Below, one piece after another: positions 23,230 to 36,626 of a stretch of DNA of 64,000 nucleotides. Both the position numbers and the translations under genes were made by a program. Positions within the stretch are counted from its first letter, which is position 1, and the number at the start of each line of letters is the position of its first letter. Where the stretch lies: assembly GCF_022605165.1 (NCBI RefSeq), contig NC_063076.1, positions 1,922,001 to 1,986,000 of the forward strand. The letters run 5' to 3'. Under the pieces are notes generated by a model. It had not been told where the DNA came from. It worked only from the letters and a program-made list of their open reading frames with translations, and did not search any database. This DNA is from Purpureocillium takamizusanense (lineage: Eukaryota > Ascomycota > Sordariomycetes > Hypocreales > Ophiocordycipitaceae).

Positions 23230-26200
23230 GGTTTCGTCGTCGAGTCGACCGAGGAGGCGTGGGCGTGTGTGCGGTGCAGAGGTGAGTGTGTGGGATTCGA
23301 AGGCACGCGGCTTCTAGCGTTATATCGTGGCAGCCGGCGATGGCAACGATGAGGATGTGAGTCGAAGATGTTGAAGACGGCGGTTGTCGAGCTTGGGAGC
23401 TTGCCGGAGCTCCTCCTCCCTGCCTGCCCCGCTGCGTCACGCGGGGTCGCCGGGAGGCTCCACGCGTGCGACTCCCGTGGGTGGGGTTTGCTGGTCCGCT
23501 AGGCTAGAGGTCACTCACTCCGTCGCCCTCCCTCACTTACAAGCCGAATTGCAGCGTCCATAACCTACACCCACGACAGTCTTGGTGTGAGTTGACTGGC
23601 CATACCTCGGTACCAGAGGCAATTCAAGTCGCATGATTCCTGGGCCCGACTAGAAATACCGTACACAACTCATCTTTCAACGAAGTAGGTTTCCAAACGC
23701 GGCCTGGGCAACAAGGGTTATTTCTGGGCTCCTGTCACAGAAGCCCCTGAAAGTCCACATCCAGCCCAGCCTCTGGCATCGTCACACGACCACAACATGG
23801 ATTACGCACCGATAAATGGTCAGGAAGCGCTTACGGTACTGCATCAATCATCCTCCCACTGGGTACTGTACATGTGGCATTTTCTTTCAGGAAAAGAAAA
23901 GACCGGTATGCTGCAGCGGGGCCTTTCCGTACATATGCAAGCCTGTGCATACGAAGACGGACGCCCGGTTCGGAACGCATGCCGGCCTGCGTGCAATCTT
24001 GTTCGTATGAAGTAGTTGGATCTGATCCGTCGGGCCTTTGCTCTACTAAAAGGCCCGCTGCAAGGGGCGAGTTCGACCAGGGACGCCGTGTTCAGTATCG
24101 CAAGAGATGACCTGTGGGGTCAAGGTGCTTCTCCGTGCTCCGGTCCTTGCAAAGGGCCATGCTTACTTTGGGTATCAACAATGTTGAGAGACGATGGTCA
24201 CGAGACTCTGCCCGGCCCGCGACGAGAATTCAAGGCGAGCGAGCGAGGGCGGACGAGCAGGCGCGCAGTACCAAGTTACAGTGGTAGTCAAGTCATAGTT
24301 CCACGACAGACTCATCACGTAATGACGTCGCATGCCGGCGAATCCTGTGGCTTAAGGTGCGCAGAGACATGACGTTCCAAGCCCGTTGTTCTTTTCCTCC
24401 ATTGGGCCCTGAAAGCAACAAGCAGATAGTAACTAGATGGGGTGCTCGAAGACGCACGGATTCAAAAAGGCCCAGATGGGTCGGTTTTCGCCCGCTCATC
24501 CCCGCCCCCCCCCCGGTCACGAACGGTCCGATACTCGCCACGGGTTGCCGGAGGCGTGGCAGGGATAGGAACAGGGATGACGGGAAGAAAGAGTGGGCGG
24601 CGGTTGGCCCGTCTCGCCGAGCCGAAGCAACGCTCGGCGATCGAAGGCTGCGCGCGGAACGAACGAGACGAACCCACAACGTGGGCATGTACAGTATGTG
24701 TCTTTGTTGTACGTAGCAGTCATGGCAAGTGACTACTTTGTGGCACTGCGGTAACTTGGAGACAGCACGTACCTACATACGAAGCACAGCACCCAAGGTA
24801 GTCTTGATGATCGACCGACCCAAGGCCGGCCTGACGTGGGTCCCTGCATCAATAGCAGCAGCAGCACGTAGTACTAACGTAGTGGATTCGTGCTGCCGGG
24901 GGACAACAAAACAAAAGGCGGCCTTTTGCACGTTGGGGCAAGGTACATACGCGATATATGCGCGACAAAGGATCCTCCTCCCGGCGCCGCGCGGCGGCAA
25001 TTCGACTTTTGAACGCCTGGGCACTAGAAAAAGGCAAAGGGGCCGGCATCTTTGATAGTCGGCTCTGCTCCCGCTCACGGCTCGGCGCCGGCGGAGGATG
25101 CCATGGCATGGCTTGTCCATCTTGTCATGTCGGGTTCGGAGGGAGGGTAGCACGGCATCAGGCCATTTTGTGCGCTCCGGCCAGCCGCTCGCCGTGAGCT
25201 AGTTACTACTAGCACCAAGCATGGAGTACAGTATTGCAGACAGACAAGGCAGGGTCTCGGGATGAGCAACAAGTGCTTTGTTCCCCCTCTCGCTTCGCGG
25301 CGGGTGTCAAACTCAAAAAGGGACGGGGGGGCCGGTCGTGCGTTTTCAGGGAGTCGCCTCGACGACCGGGGGGGGGAGGGGTTGGCAAAGGGGCCTGGCC
25401 TGGGCCTTTGCTTTGGGTGGTTCATTCTTTCAGAAGAGTCTTTTTTATTTTTATTGTTGTCTCGGGCCTCCTCCTTTTCCGTTTCCCTCGCTCCTCCCTT
25501 CTTGTGTGTGTTTGTCCCTCTCGGTTCGGCTGCCATCGCGGTAAACCCCCCGGCGGTCTACAGAGGTAACTAACAGCCAGCCAGAAGAGAAAGTCACTCT
25601 CCTACTAAGCGCCTTCGCCACCACCACCACCACCAGTACAACAAACAGCCCTTGTCCGTCCTCTTATCAATCACGCCTCCTACCAGTAGTACCTTCACAG
25701 CGTCGGCTACTGCTGCCGGGACCGGGGCCCGCCAACTAGCAGCCCGCCCAGGACGTTCCCGCTTTAGGCATCGCTCGGTCGCCATCCGTCATTTCGTCAT
25801 AGCCCGTCGTCGACTAAGAATTACGCGTTATTCGCCCCCTTCCCGCCAACCAACAGCACCAACTGGAACTTTAATAAGGCACGCCCACTGTACGCCGCCG
25901 CCGCCGCCGCCGCCGCCGTGGTGCTAGAAGCTTACCTGGTGGTGCTAGAAGCTGGAGCCCGCGCGGTACCTGCGACTGCCTACTACAGTAGAGTTGCAAA
26001 GGCCAGCTCTCGCCATCCCCCCACCACCAGGCAGTGGAGGCCACCACCACCACCACTACCTCCACCACCACCAGTCCACCACCTCCACCACTGGGCTACT
26101 ACAAGCACTTCCAGTTTACCTTACCAGGTACCTTCACCCACGCACCGCCTGGCCCCGTTATTGTTAGTGCTCCCGTCCGTTTCTTCCAGAACCCCCCCCC

Positions 26201-26441
26201 CTCCTACTCATCCTCCGTTTTCGCCATCCACCACCCTCCTCCTCTCGACAGCGCACCCATCCATCGTCGCGCAGACGCACACAGCCTCTGCATACCGCCG
26301 GACCTCTCCCGCGCAGGCTCTGTCCGCTGCGTCGCACTGCATTGACGACGCTGTTGTTTTGGTTGTCGTCGCCGCCGCCGCCGTCACCGTCGCACCTCCT
26401 CGCCTTCGTCGCCTCGCAACGCGCGCATCTCGGCCGCCGTC
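23230..26441. other. divergent intergenic region upstream of MEMO1 and zinc-transporter genes
   Basis: About 3.2 kb without a credible gene. The last 1 kb before the transporter start is strongly pyrimidine-rich with CCG and CCA/CAC runs, as expected for a long fungal leader. A C10 run lies at about 24505-24516. Confidence 0.5.
25893..26100. repeat. CCG run and CCA/CAC-rich tracts in the transporter leader
   Basis: An eight-copy CCG run at about 25894-25918, followed from about 26037 to 26098 by interrupted CCACCA repeats. It lies upstream of the zinc-transporter start codon, probably in its promoter or 5' leader. Confidence 0.8.
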
Positions 26442-28347
26442 ATGCCCGGCTCCTCGACATGGGCGTGGTCCAAGAGCACGCGCATCAAGGTGATGCTCAT
26501 CATCGACACGGCCTTCTTCCTCCTCGAGCTCATTGTCGGCTTCCTCGCCCACTCGCTGGCCCTGACCGCCGATGCCTTTCACATGGTTCGTCGTCGCCCT
26601 GTGCAACCACGCGCCGCCTCGCTGCTAACCTCCTCGTCACCACTTGCTCGGCACAGCTCAACGATATCATCTCGCTCTTCATCGGTCTCTGGGCTGTCGT
26701 CGCCGCGCAAAAAGAAACCACAGACGAATACACCTTTGGCGTACGCTACAACAAGTCCTCCCCCTCTACCGCACCGCTTCATACTGACAGACCTCGCAGT
26801 GGGTTCGTGCCGAGATATTAGGTGCCTTCTTCAACGCCGTCTTCCTCATTGCTCTCTGTGTCTCCATTATTCTTGAGGCTCTCACCCGCTTCGTCGAGCC
26901 TCCCGAGATCAACAACCCCAAGCTCATCCTTATCGTCGGCTGCGCCGGACTCTTCTCCAACCTCCTGGGCTTCGTCGTCCTCGGCGGCCATGGACATTCC
27001 CACGACCACGACCACGACCACGATGGCGAGGGCCATGATCACGCCCACGGCGAGCACTCCCATGACCACTCCCACGTCAACGATGCCGAGGAGGGTAGGG
27101 CCGGTAGAGACATTTGCTCCGAGGTTGCCGACGAGAGCGGCAACGTTAACGATGTCCTTCCCGAGGTCGTTGTCAGGAGGGCAACCAGGGATGGATGTGG
27201 TGCTGACAGCCCCGAGACCACCCGCCGAATTCGCTTCGGAGACGACGCCCAAGGCCGAGATGAATCCAACACGCGTGGCAGCCGCGTCTCGGCCCAGTCC
27301 CGCGGCCGCGTTCGCCGTCGGTCCAGTAAGAGCGGCCATTCGCGCTTTGCCAGCATCGAGGACATGAGCATCCATCCAGCCAGCTTCCGCCAGGACATTA
27401 TCGCTGCTAGTCTCGCCGCTTCGTCCAACGCTCCTGTCGAGGAGACCGAGAGCGGCGAGGATTCGGCTCTGGCAGATTCGGAGAACGACGCCAATGAGTC
27501 GTCCCCGCTCCTTAAGGACAGCAACGCGGCCGGCAACAACGGCACCATTGCTCACAAGTCGCACTCTCACTCGACGTCCACCACATGGAGACGTCGCGCG
27601 CGACGCGACTCGAGCGTCCACGAAGGGCACAACCACACCATGCCCCGCAAGCCTGGTTCCAAGGCCAGCGGCCACAGCCACGCCGACATGGGCATGAATG
27701 CCATGATGCTTCATGTCCTCGGCGATGCCCTGGGCAACGTCGGCGTCATCATCACCGCTCTCATCATCTGGCTTACCGACTGGCCCGGCAAGATATACGC
27801 CGATCCGACCGTCTCGCTTTTCATCACCGCCATCATCCTCAAGACATCGATCCCCCTCACCCTCGCCACCGCCCGCGTTCTTCTCCAGGCGACCCCCGAA
27901 AACATTTGCATTCAGGATATTCGCCAGGACATTGAGCGCCTGCCTGGTGTCGTCAGCTGCCACCATATCCACGTCTGGCAGCTCTCCGACACCAAGATCG
28001 TGGCCAGCTTGCACCTCCAGGTCTCCTTCCCCATCAACACGCACAGCGGCGAAAAGTACATGCAGCTGGCAAAGCGAGCCAGAAAGTGTCTCCACGGCTA
28101 TGGCATCCACAGCGCCACCATCCAGCCTGAGTTCTGCCTGGATCAGAAGCATCAACAAGAGCACGACGCCGCTGCCCTGTCGCTTGATGGCGCTGTCGCC
28201 GATGGTCCCGCCGATGCCGCCTGCCTGCTTGAATGTGTGGACGACTGCGAGGCACAGGGCTGCTGTACACAGGACACAGCGTCCAAGGCTTCGTCAACGC
28301 GACGCGGCAGTGACTCCTCACACGGCGAGGCCCATCCGCAGTCGTAG
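26442..28347 (+). CDS. ZRC1: cation diffusion facilitator zinc transporter (Zrc1/Cot1-like)
   Basis: Three exons inferred: 26442..26585, 26657..26740 and 26800..28347, giving 591 residues; introns are 71 and 59 bases with GT..AG ends. The N-terminal half has TM1 and TM2 (about 14-75), with the zinc-site HxxxD as HMLND at 47-51 across the first exon junction, then TM3 and TM4 (about 84-138). A cytosolic loop holds a His/Asp-rich cluster at 140-168 and a second His cluster at about 325-372. TM5 carries the second zinc-site HVLGD (H381, D385), then TM6 and a C-terminal domain with HHIHVWQLSD. Such transporters move zinc, and sometimes cobalt, from cytosol into the vacuole in exchange for protons. 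Unusual is a C-terminal extension with CLLECVDDCEAQGCC (551-565). Confidence 0.95.
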
Positions 28348-28971
28348 AGCGACGATAGCCATCCACGGATTTTCAATATGGAGATGGGCGGGTAGACGGT
28401 CCCGCCACCTGTGTGATTATATGCCTGTCTCGCGACCCGCGAGCAGGCCCCCCCGCATCAGGGCATGGAGCGTACAGTTCTTCGACCTCTCATGAGTTCC
28501 CTTAATATGGTACACCCGGGTATCTTGTAACGGTTTGGCGTTGGTCGGGTTTGCACATATATCTCATCGGAGACGGGAAAAGTTGGGTGTGGAGCAGCAG
28601 CGCACGACGGGTGCCTCTTGGGTTTATGTTCTTTCTTTTCCTTTGTCTGAAGCGTCTGGTCAAGGTGAACGAGCGTCGTAGAAAGGTACACCTGGAATCT
28701 ATTCTCTGTATTACCAGTGGCTTTTCCAGTCCCCGGTGCCGTGCTGCTGGTGCTCTCGTTGAGGCGTCTCTCAACTACTACTATTATCAACCCGCAGTGC
28801 CCAAAAGGTGTCTGAGCTGCCCAGTCTGTTGCGCTGCGGGAAATACACTCTTATTTCCCAATATCGACCGACCTGCGATGTCGTCTGCGTGGAGTAGGGG
28901 GTAGACGGGTAGCTCGTCGCTCAGCCCATCCATACGTTTGCTTGCCGGCTTGTTTGGCTGGGCCCTGGATG

Positions 28972-28973
<2 letters not shown>

Positions 28974-29003
<30 letters not shown>
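28974..29003. repeat. TGTTGC hexamer repeat
   Basis: Five tandem copies of a hexamer, TGTTGC, inside the gene-poor region. Confidence 0.9.
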
Positions 29004-32000
29004 GGGCGAGCTGGCGTTGAGTGCCACCGGAGGAGCAGGCAGCCTGGCGACGTCGAGGGACAAGCAGGAAGGAGGGCAGGCAGGCAGACACAGAGACAGA
29101 TGGGCAGACGGACATATAGATGGCACAATTGTCCGTCTACTGGGGCACACACGCACGCATCAGCGTCCGCCGATGACCTCGTTGGCTGTGCCCTCGTCAC
29201 ATCACACACATATAGCATCTCAGTTACAAAGCCCAGAAAGAGAGCAGGCAGTAGTTATCTCCTCGCTCAAAAAAGTCTGTCATCTCTCCACGCCCCCATC
29301 CCCCCCATTCAATCATGAGGGGTCGTTTCCGAAGCTTCGTCATCATCGTCCATCGCGCAGTGCCAACGACTTGCATACACGGGTCTACACCACGAGCACT
29401 CACGCCCAGAGCGCTTCGAGCGCGCGCGTAGCCCGTTAGTAGTTTCCAGGCTTGCGACATCCATTTTAGCTTTTCGGATCTTTTGTATAACGTCTATAGA
29501 TTATCGACTAAACACGATGTTGTAGCTGCAGCGGGGTACGTATGTGTGTAGTCAAGGGACAGGCAGACCACTGGACTTCTCGGAACAAAACCGCAAATCT
29601 CGGCAAGTCGACGTCGCTCAGCTAACTCGCAGGGATCTTATCCCATCAGGCTCCAGACACACACGTCTTTCACAAGAGCAAAGCGCAACCTGGTGAAGCG
29701 AGACGGCCAGGTGCTCCAGCGGGCAGTTAAAGGAAAGGGGATTCCGAGGATATCACCTCCGGCCGTATCCGACATTGTCCAATTCTGTCTCTGTAGAACG
29801 CTGAAATTACCCGCCTAGCCTTTGCTTACCCTTTCATTCGTACGAAGTACATCTGTCACATGGCAATATATCGACTCCTTGCGTACAATGAGCGAGCGGC
29901 GGTTCACAGAACCAGGGCCATCGCTGCAGTAGTGTAACACGGGGCCTTGGCTGCAGGGCTTCCTCTTGGGGATGGACAGGCACGTCTGCTAACACGAGTT
30001 GCGAGAAACAACACACGAGCAGCCAGATGCAACTCTCACTCTCTGCGAGCGTGACGGACAGGGGACGTTCACGACTGCCTTGGCCCCTGACTATCAGGAG
30101 AGGTGCGTACCACCAGAACCAATGACGAATCCAATGCGCCATCTTTACGTTGACCGGGGCTGATAGCTCCCCCTATCCGGCTCCTGGACATCACGGGCCT
30201 CGGCGAGGGGTACAACGACGGCGCCGCCGGACCAGCCGCTGGGATGAATCGTGGTGCATCAGATCAGATCGAGGCAACCGCCGAACTCACGCCCAGCCTC
30301 TGAGCCGGCGAGTCGCCCGTCGAGGTCCTCTGCACAGGCGAGCATTCTAAATTGCACAATGCGCCCCGAAACCCAATCGTATTGTGCCTGGTATCGGCGG
30401 ATGCAGACATGGGCTGCGGAGGCCAAACTGGTGCTGCTGTGGCCGGCGAGGTGGCTGGGACGGGTTGGCGAGGCAGGGCTTATTTCGGTGACCTGCAGCG
30501 ATTAGCGGGTTCGTGGCTTGAGGTTTCATTGCACTGCTGCGTTGGCAAGGAGGCTCTGCTATCGTCCTGAATGAATGGCCTGGTCCATCAGCCCGTCTCG
30601 GCAAAATTGCATCAAAGTAACAGGACTACTGACGCAGCCAAGCAGGCCGATCATGCTCGTATGTGTTTGTTTGTTTGTTGACGACAACATGACGGGTGGC
30701 CCACAGATGAGGCCGGGGAGCGCCAGGCCCGGGCTCCTGTTGCATGTTTTTGCCTGTTGCACGCGTTGTGCACGCGTAGATTGGTTTCGTGGCGTTGAAT
30801 CATGACACCCTCCGCCTTGCCAGCCATCCAATGTCGCCATGTGGCGGCAACCTCGCTCCTTTGGAACGGGCCCGGTTTGGTGGCCCAGATCGATCTTGGG
30901 GGGGTCAAAGCTAGGCGGCCAGCGTGGTCGTTGTTTGTTGATGTTTGACGGGAGCCCGTCCCAACGGCACGGCACGGCACGGCACCGTATTGTGTTGTTG
31001 CGACGCGATGGTGCGAGACCCAACACAACCGATCTCTTCCTCTTCGACAACATCGCCGCAACCCCGCGCCGGGCCGGCCTGTTCGGCTAGTACTCAGCAT
31101 GTGCAGCAGCAGCGCCATGCAGAAGGCAGCCGTTCAAGGTTCAACCCGCAATGTCTCGCACAACCCCGCGTGTCGAGAAACTTGGGGAGACCTCCGCCCC
31201 CAGGTCACCACCCACTGGCCAGCAACTTGCCTCTTTCGTACAATTGGACGTTGGATCAATGCTCGCTCGCTGTCCAGCTGAACTGAAGGTCCGTCGGTTT
31301 GTCGATCGCCGACTCCGCAGCCGCCAGTTCGTCTGCTCGTTTGTCCAAGCTCGGCGTCTCAGCTGGCCTCTAAACCCCATGGAGCCAACGAGCATCCGAG
31401 GATGCCTGTCTGCAGTCGGCGCCATTGACCTCGAAGGATTCCCGCCCCGTCGGCGCTTACACTTGGCCTTGCGCAATGCCTCTCCGTTTCAAGGTCTTGG
31501 GCCATGCACGGCAAGCAGCCCAGCCACGGCGGCCTCCCCTGTCCAGGCCTGCGTGTGGAACTGAATATGGACAATGACCCCGTCGTTAGCGTCGCGGCGA
31601 TGAACGACAATGCTCGCCAATTGCCATATTCTGCGCATGACTGGCGCCGCGGATCGTGCATTTCTGTCAGCAATCGCACTTTGGGGTGGACGGCTGGCGC
31701 CGACCCCGCGCCATAGACTGCCTTCTGCCTTGCGTCTGAACACCAGCCACACCTCGAGAGGCAGGCGCATTGCCATGATGTTGAAGATGCTAATGTTCCC
31801 AATGCCCGTGGTTCGTCGTCTGGGTCCCTGCCTGATGGAGGGACGGGATGGGATGCCTGTCACAATGACTCGGCCCTTCGTTCGCTGGCTCGTGGCGCAT
31901 CCCGTCAGCCATGGCATCCGTGTCCAACCCAGGTTTGTCGTCGTACCCCTCGTTTCTCTGGACATGAATGAGAAGTGGCACTGCTGCAAGAGGCGAGTCT

Positions 32001-35000
32001 CTCCGCGTTTCGCCACCTCTTCCCTTGAACTCCTTCGGATTTCCGGTGAGGCGGGTTCCGGACTCCAGGGGAAGTCAGGACGGTACCGCTTCAGGGCCTG
32101 ACAACGTCATGAGCATGCGAATGGAGCTTGAAAGGGGTGCGGCACGTCTCTACCCAGCAGTGGAAGATGACTTTCTGACATGCAGTCTGTGGGCTGGCTA
32201 GCGGGACGTCTCCCAAAAGGGGGCATATTCGTCCTCAAAAACAATCGCAAAGGCACTGTACCACCTCATGGTTGTCTCCAGGGACCTCGACTTCACAGTC
32301 GCTCAGAGCATTCCGATTCGACATGGCAGGCGCGCCCTCTGTCTGACTGCCAGGCGTGTCCTATCCCGCCCCTCCAACAGCGATGCCACATCTGGCGGCG
32401 TTGGCGTCAAGCAAAGACGCCGTCGGCGGTGCCGAGAGGCGCTTCGAAAATAGTAGCAGCAGCATCTTCTCCGCAACAGCCTGCTAACCCATGAGTAGTC
32501 CTCCTCCGAGACCAGGGGGGAGGCAGTAGTGAAGAACAGGCTCGCGGCCTTGGCAACACCCCGTACTTGTAGTAGTGAGCCCTTGGAGCTGGGTGGGAAG
32601 CTGACGGAGTAGTCAGTATGTAGTTGGCATTGCTGCATTTGCGGCTGCAGGTCGCCAATCCGATCATCCCCAATCGCCATTGACCATTTGCGCGGCGGTT
32701 TCGCGTCCTCTTACAGCTTCCAGCTCCGCGCTCGTCTCCTCCCTTCCCCTAACCCGACTCAGTGAAGCACGGGGGGCGCATCCCGGCCGCAGCTGCATCT
32801 GCGGACACGTCTGCGGTCCTGTATCACGGCTGCGCCGGCTCGCAATTTTCCTTCGGGGGTCCGCAGGTGAGGGTCGCCAGGCCTTGGATTATATAGCCAT
32901 GTGGTCATTGGCGTGCGGCCGGACCAGCACTGCCAATGTGGGACGACGGAGCGGTGCATGGCGTCGCGAAACTGCCGCACGACCCACAGGGCCCGGAAGG
33001 CTCCCGCATCGTGAGCAGGCGGTCACGGTGGTCGTCGAAGCGCGATGGCATCGAGCCGTCTCTCCGCGGGCGACAGATGGCGGACACGAGCCCGTCAGTG
33101 CAGCATCCCGAACGCCGTATGTGGGCTTCCAGAGGCGGATTCTCTCCATCAGGAGCCCCGGCGCGCACACGCCACCAGCGCTGGGCCGGGTGTCCACAGG
33201 CACGCGACGTAGCGTCGGCAGCTCTGTTGCGAGGTGCGTCGTTAGTTGATCCATTTGATGGACTAAAGTAGGCTGCCTCCCGGAAACTGGGTACGGTCAG
33301 GATGAATGTCAAATGCACCCACCGTACGTACTTACCACATACGTACGGAGAATAGAGGATTCCACCAGCATATATACGTACGTACTAATTAGTACTATCA
33401 GTTGTAGGAGAATAAATTCATGTGGGACCAGCCATCGCAGACGGGGCCCTGGAGTTGATGCCGACAGTAGACATGATGTGAAGTCTGGAATTGTTGGGTA
33501 GTCGACAGCAGCCACAGTGACAGTGGCATGTCGGACCCAGAGGAGCACGAACCCCCAGAGGGTGGAATTGAACGGGGCGCTGCAGGCCGACTCATGACGT
33601 AGGACACTTTGACAATGCTGCCGGAAGAAGGACAGGGCAGAGCTTGGGCGGATATGCTGCACTCCGGTTGTCATCTCGGCGGACAAGGGATGGGTGCTCT
33701 GTGTCCTGGTGCGAGTGACCACCACTTCCCGGGTGCGGCGCACGACGGGTGTTGCATCCCAAGGCAGCCGTTCGGCACCGATTTCGGGATATGCCTCCTT
33801 GGGCAATGCGAGCGAGTAATAAGTTGGCAGGAGGGCGTTGGGACACGGCGCGGCGGCAATTTCAAGAGGCAACACGCACGGTTTCGCGGCGCCCTGTGCG
33901 CGCGGAGGACGGGCGGTGGTTGACACGACTCGGGTCCAGGGACGAAGGGGAAAGCACCGCAGCAAGGGGAGGGCCCCCAAATGTGTCTTGCGCGGGGAGT
34001 GGGCAAAGCGAAGAAAGGCCAAAATGCAGGGCAGCGCGTTGAAACCATGGAGGTGACGAGAACTTCCACCTCAGAGGTCCTGGTAAGATAAAAAGGGTTG
34101 AGGGGCATCTCGAACGGCGGAGGCAAGAGGCTCAGACAGACGGCCTGGTCCCTCTTGCCTGCCTGGGGATGCAAGCTGCGAATGAAGCACTAACACGGCG
34201 GAACGGCATGGGGAGTCCACCAACGACAAAGGTGTTGGGTACCGAAGGTAGTACATGTACTTACCAAGGTACTAGCCCTGGGTTGAGTGCCTACAACAAG
34301 ATTCATGGAGAATGGACTTGAATGTTCCAGCCAGAGCCGCAACGCACTACAGTGGCCTAATACTGAGACGGTCATTATGACAGGGGCGTAGTAGGAGCAG
34401 CTGCGGTGCATAGGTAGGTATGCGTTGGGGCCAGAGAGTTGCAGCGCGTCAACAGGTAAGATAATAAAGCCTGCCTGTGTGTGGTACCTTGAACGCTAGG
34501 TAAGGTACCTAGGTACTCAGATACCCGGCCATGCCCTAACCGCGAGCGCCCAATCGTTGCAATTCAACAGACGAACGCCTCGGCAAGGTACCCTGGCTGG
34601 TTCCCGGATACATGTCAAGTAGAAACTGACCTGCGACGTATAATTGTTCGGACAGCGAGGGAAGACAGCCACAAAAGAAAGTGACACCAAATCCTTGGAC
34701 TGAATAAACAAATTTGCAATCGACCGATCCCTGGGCATCCCATCGTTCATGGCAAAAAGTAAGGGACGGGTGTGTCGAGCGGCGTGCGAAACAGGGCAAA
34801 TCCCAAAGTTCTATACTAGGATAGGGTACCTAGATACCTTAGTAGGTAGGTACGTAGATACCGGCCTTGGCCCGATCGACAGGAGGCTGGCGCGCGAGCC
34901 GAGAGCGGGCAACAGGCTGGAAGCAATCAAGCAAGCGAAACCCGCACCAGGGGAGAGAGAGCATCATGATTTACTACTGCTACTACTACGAACCAACCTG

Positions 35001-35420
35001 CCGCCCCGACTGCAGGGTCTGCAGGGTCTGATGACTGACTGACTGACAGTGAGCCAGACAGACCCCAGGCAAAGCGACGCCTCAACTCGCCTGCGTCAGG
35101 TACCCGCAACACTGTGCCCTGCGCCGGGGGGGGGACACGCAGGTCGTCCCACGAGCCGATTCGATGACAAGGAGAGAGAGGTGCGCCGCCCGCCGCGATA
35201 GTATATACGAGTTACATACAACATTCATTCGCCGCCGACGCCGCCTTTGTGCATGACGTGAGACCCCCGACTGAGAGAAGCCGTTGGCCCGGCTGGACGG
35301 AGGAGGGGTGGAGGGAATGGTCGCGCAACAGACGAGGAGGACGGTCTTGTCTTGGGAGGGTCCTAATAACGCGCTCACCAGCCAGCATGTGCGCGCGCTC
35401 GCGTGTTTGTGCGCAGCAAC

Positions 35421-35450
35421 AGCAGTGGCAGCAGTGGCAGCAGTGGCAGC
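35421..35450. repeat. 9-base tandem repeat (AGCAGTGGC)
   Basis: Slightly more than three perfect tandem copies, in the gene-poor region. Confidence 0.85.
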
Positions 35451-36179
35451 AAACTTGAAGCGGGCTCGATGCAGCGAATCTTGCCTTGCGGCCGCCCGTC
35501 TGTCTACCCGCCGCCCATTGAGCCGTGTTTCACTCACACAGCAGCCAGCCGCAAACAAGGCGGGTTCGCCTGACGCACGGCGTCCGGTAGCCCCCAACGG
35601 GGGCCGTCGTCAGTCAGTCAGTCGGCTGTGCTCCCTACTCAACAAGTCTATCAGATGGGCCAAAAATGACAGCGACATACTACTTCTAGTACATGTAGGG
35701 CGAGCGGGCGCGCGCCGACCGACTCTCCGGGTGCTGCGAGAGCCGGCTACTACGTGCTACAACGTAGTACCTATTGTAGTCGTCCAATTATGATGCCTGT
35801 GCACGGCGGCATGTCCAAGTCAAAGTGGAAGCAAGGCTCGGGTCGTCGAATTTACGCACACCCAGGCCGTGTCGTCTCGTCACCACACGCCTCCGCAAAT
35901 CGGTAGCCCGGCGATGAAGTTTTTTTTCTTCTCTGTTCTGTCCCCTCTTCCATCTTTCCTTCTTCTCTAGTAGTAGTAGTACTACTCCTTGTCGCCCCCC
36001 AAGCAGTCCCCTCTTTCGTCCCCAACCACGGAGAATGTCGTCGGTAAAAAAGATTTTTCTGCCCCGTTGCCGCGCAGTCGGAGGTTGAGAGGGAAGAGAG
36101 AAAGAGGGGGGGAGGGTTTCGCCGTCGCCACGCTTATTACTACGTTGTTTGCCAGGGTCTGGGCGGTGGATAAGACCCC

Positions 36180-36207
36180 GGCGGGCGGGCGGGCGGGCGG
36201 GCGGGCG
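36180..36207. repeat. GGGC tetramer repeat
   Basis: About seven copies of GGGC. The G-rich strand could form a G-quadruplex (inference). The + strand just upstream of it is pyrimidine-rich (about 35925-35990). Confidence 0.85.
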
Positions 36208-36600
36208 TTGGCAATAGTAAAGTGCTATGCGTCTCGCGCGGCAGTGGTTTAATTCCAATGGAGGTGTCCACGCCCCTCTGGCGGCCGGCTGGGTTTCGGG
36301 ATGGGGAATCAGACGTGCAGGAGGAGTAGTATTAGTATTAGTAGTAGTGGTACTGCTACTAAGGAGCTGTTCCGAGTCGCGTGCTGGACGCGGTAGGCGA
36401 AAGCGGGAACGGAGGAGGCGTGTGGCCAGAAGGCGCCTCGGCATTGCTGGCCTGGCGCGCTTGGTGTCTCCATGGCGCTTCACATACATGTACACTTTTT
36501 GTGTCCGATGGGGAGAATGTTCGTGCGTGCACATCAATCCAAAGGGGGCCTTGACGCAGTTGCTGGGTCAATCTTTGCTGCACCTGCGGCAAGCCCGGGT

Positions 36601-36626
36601 CCAGCTCCAGCTCCAGCTCCAGCTCC
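36601..36626. repeat. CCAGCT hexamer repeat
   Basis: Just over four tandem copies in the gene-poor region. Confidence 0.85.

Noticed and set aside
26818..28164. 448-codon frame antisense to the zinc transporter
   Set aside because: It mirrors the third exon of a strongly supported gene; its Val/Ala/Gly-rich sequence is the expected antisense artefact.
30150..30570. Coding-like stretch beginning LIAPPIRLLDITGLGEG and broken by a stop at 30301-30303
   Set aside because: A few plausible residues around one stop are not enough; I could not connect it to a family or to splice sites.
35788..36537. 249-codon minus-strand frame
   Set aside because: Made of Arg/Lys/Pro-rich sequence over a polypyrimidine tract and a GGGC repeat. 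It looks like antisense of a leader or promoter, not a gene.
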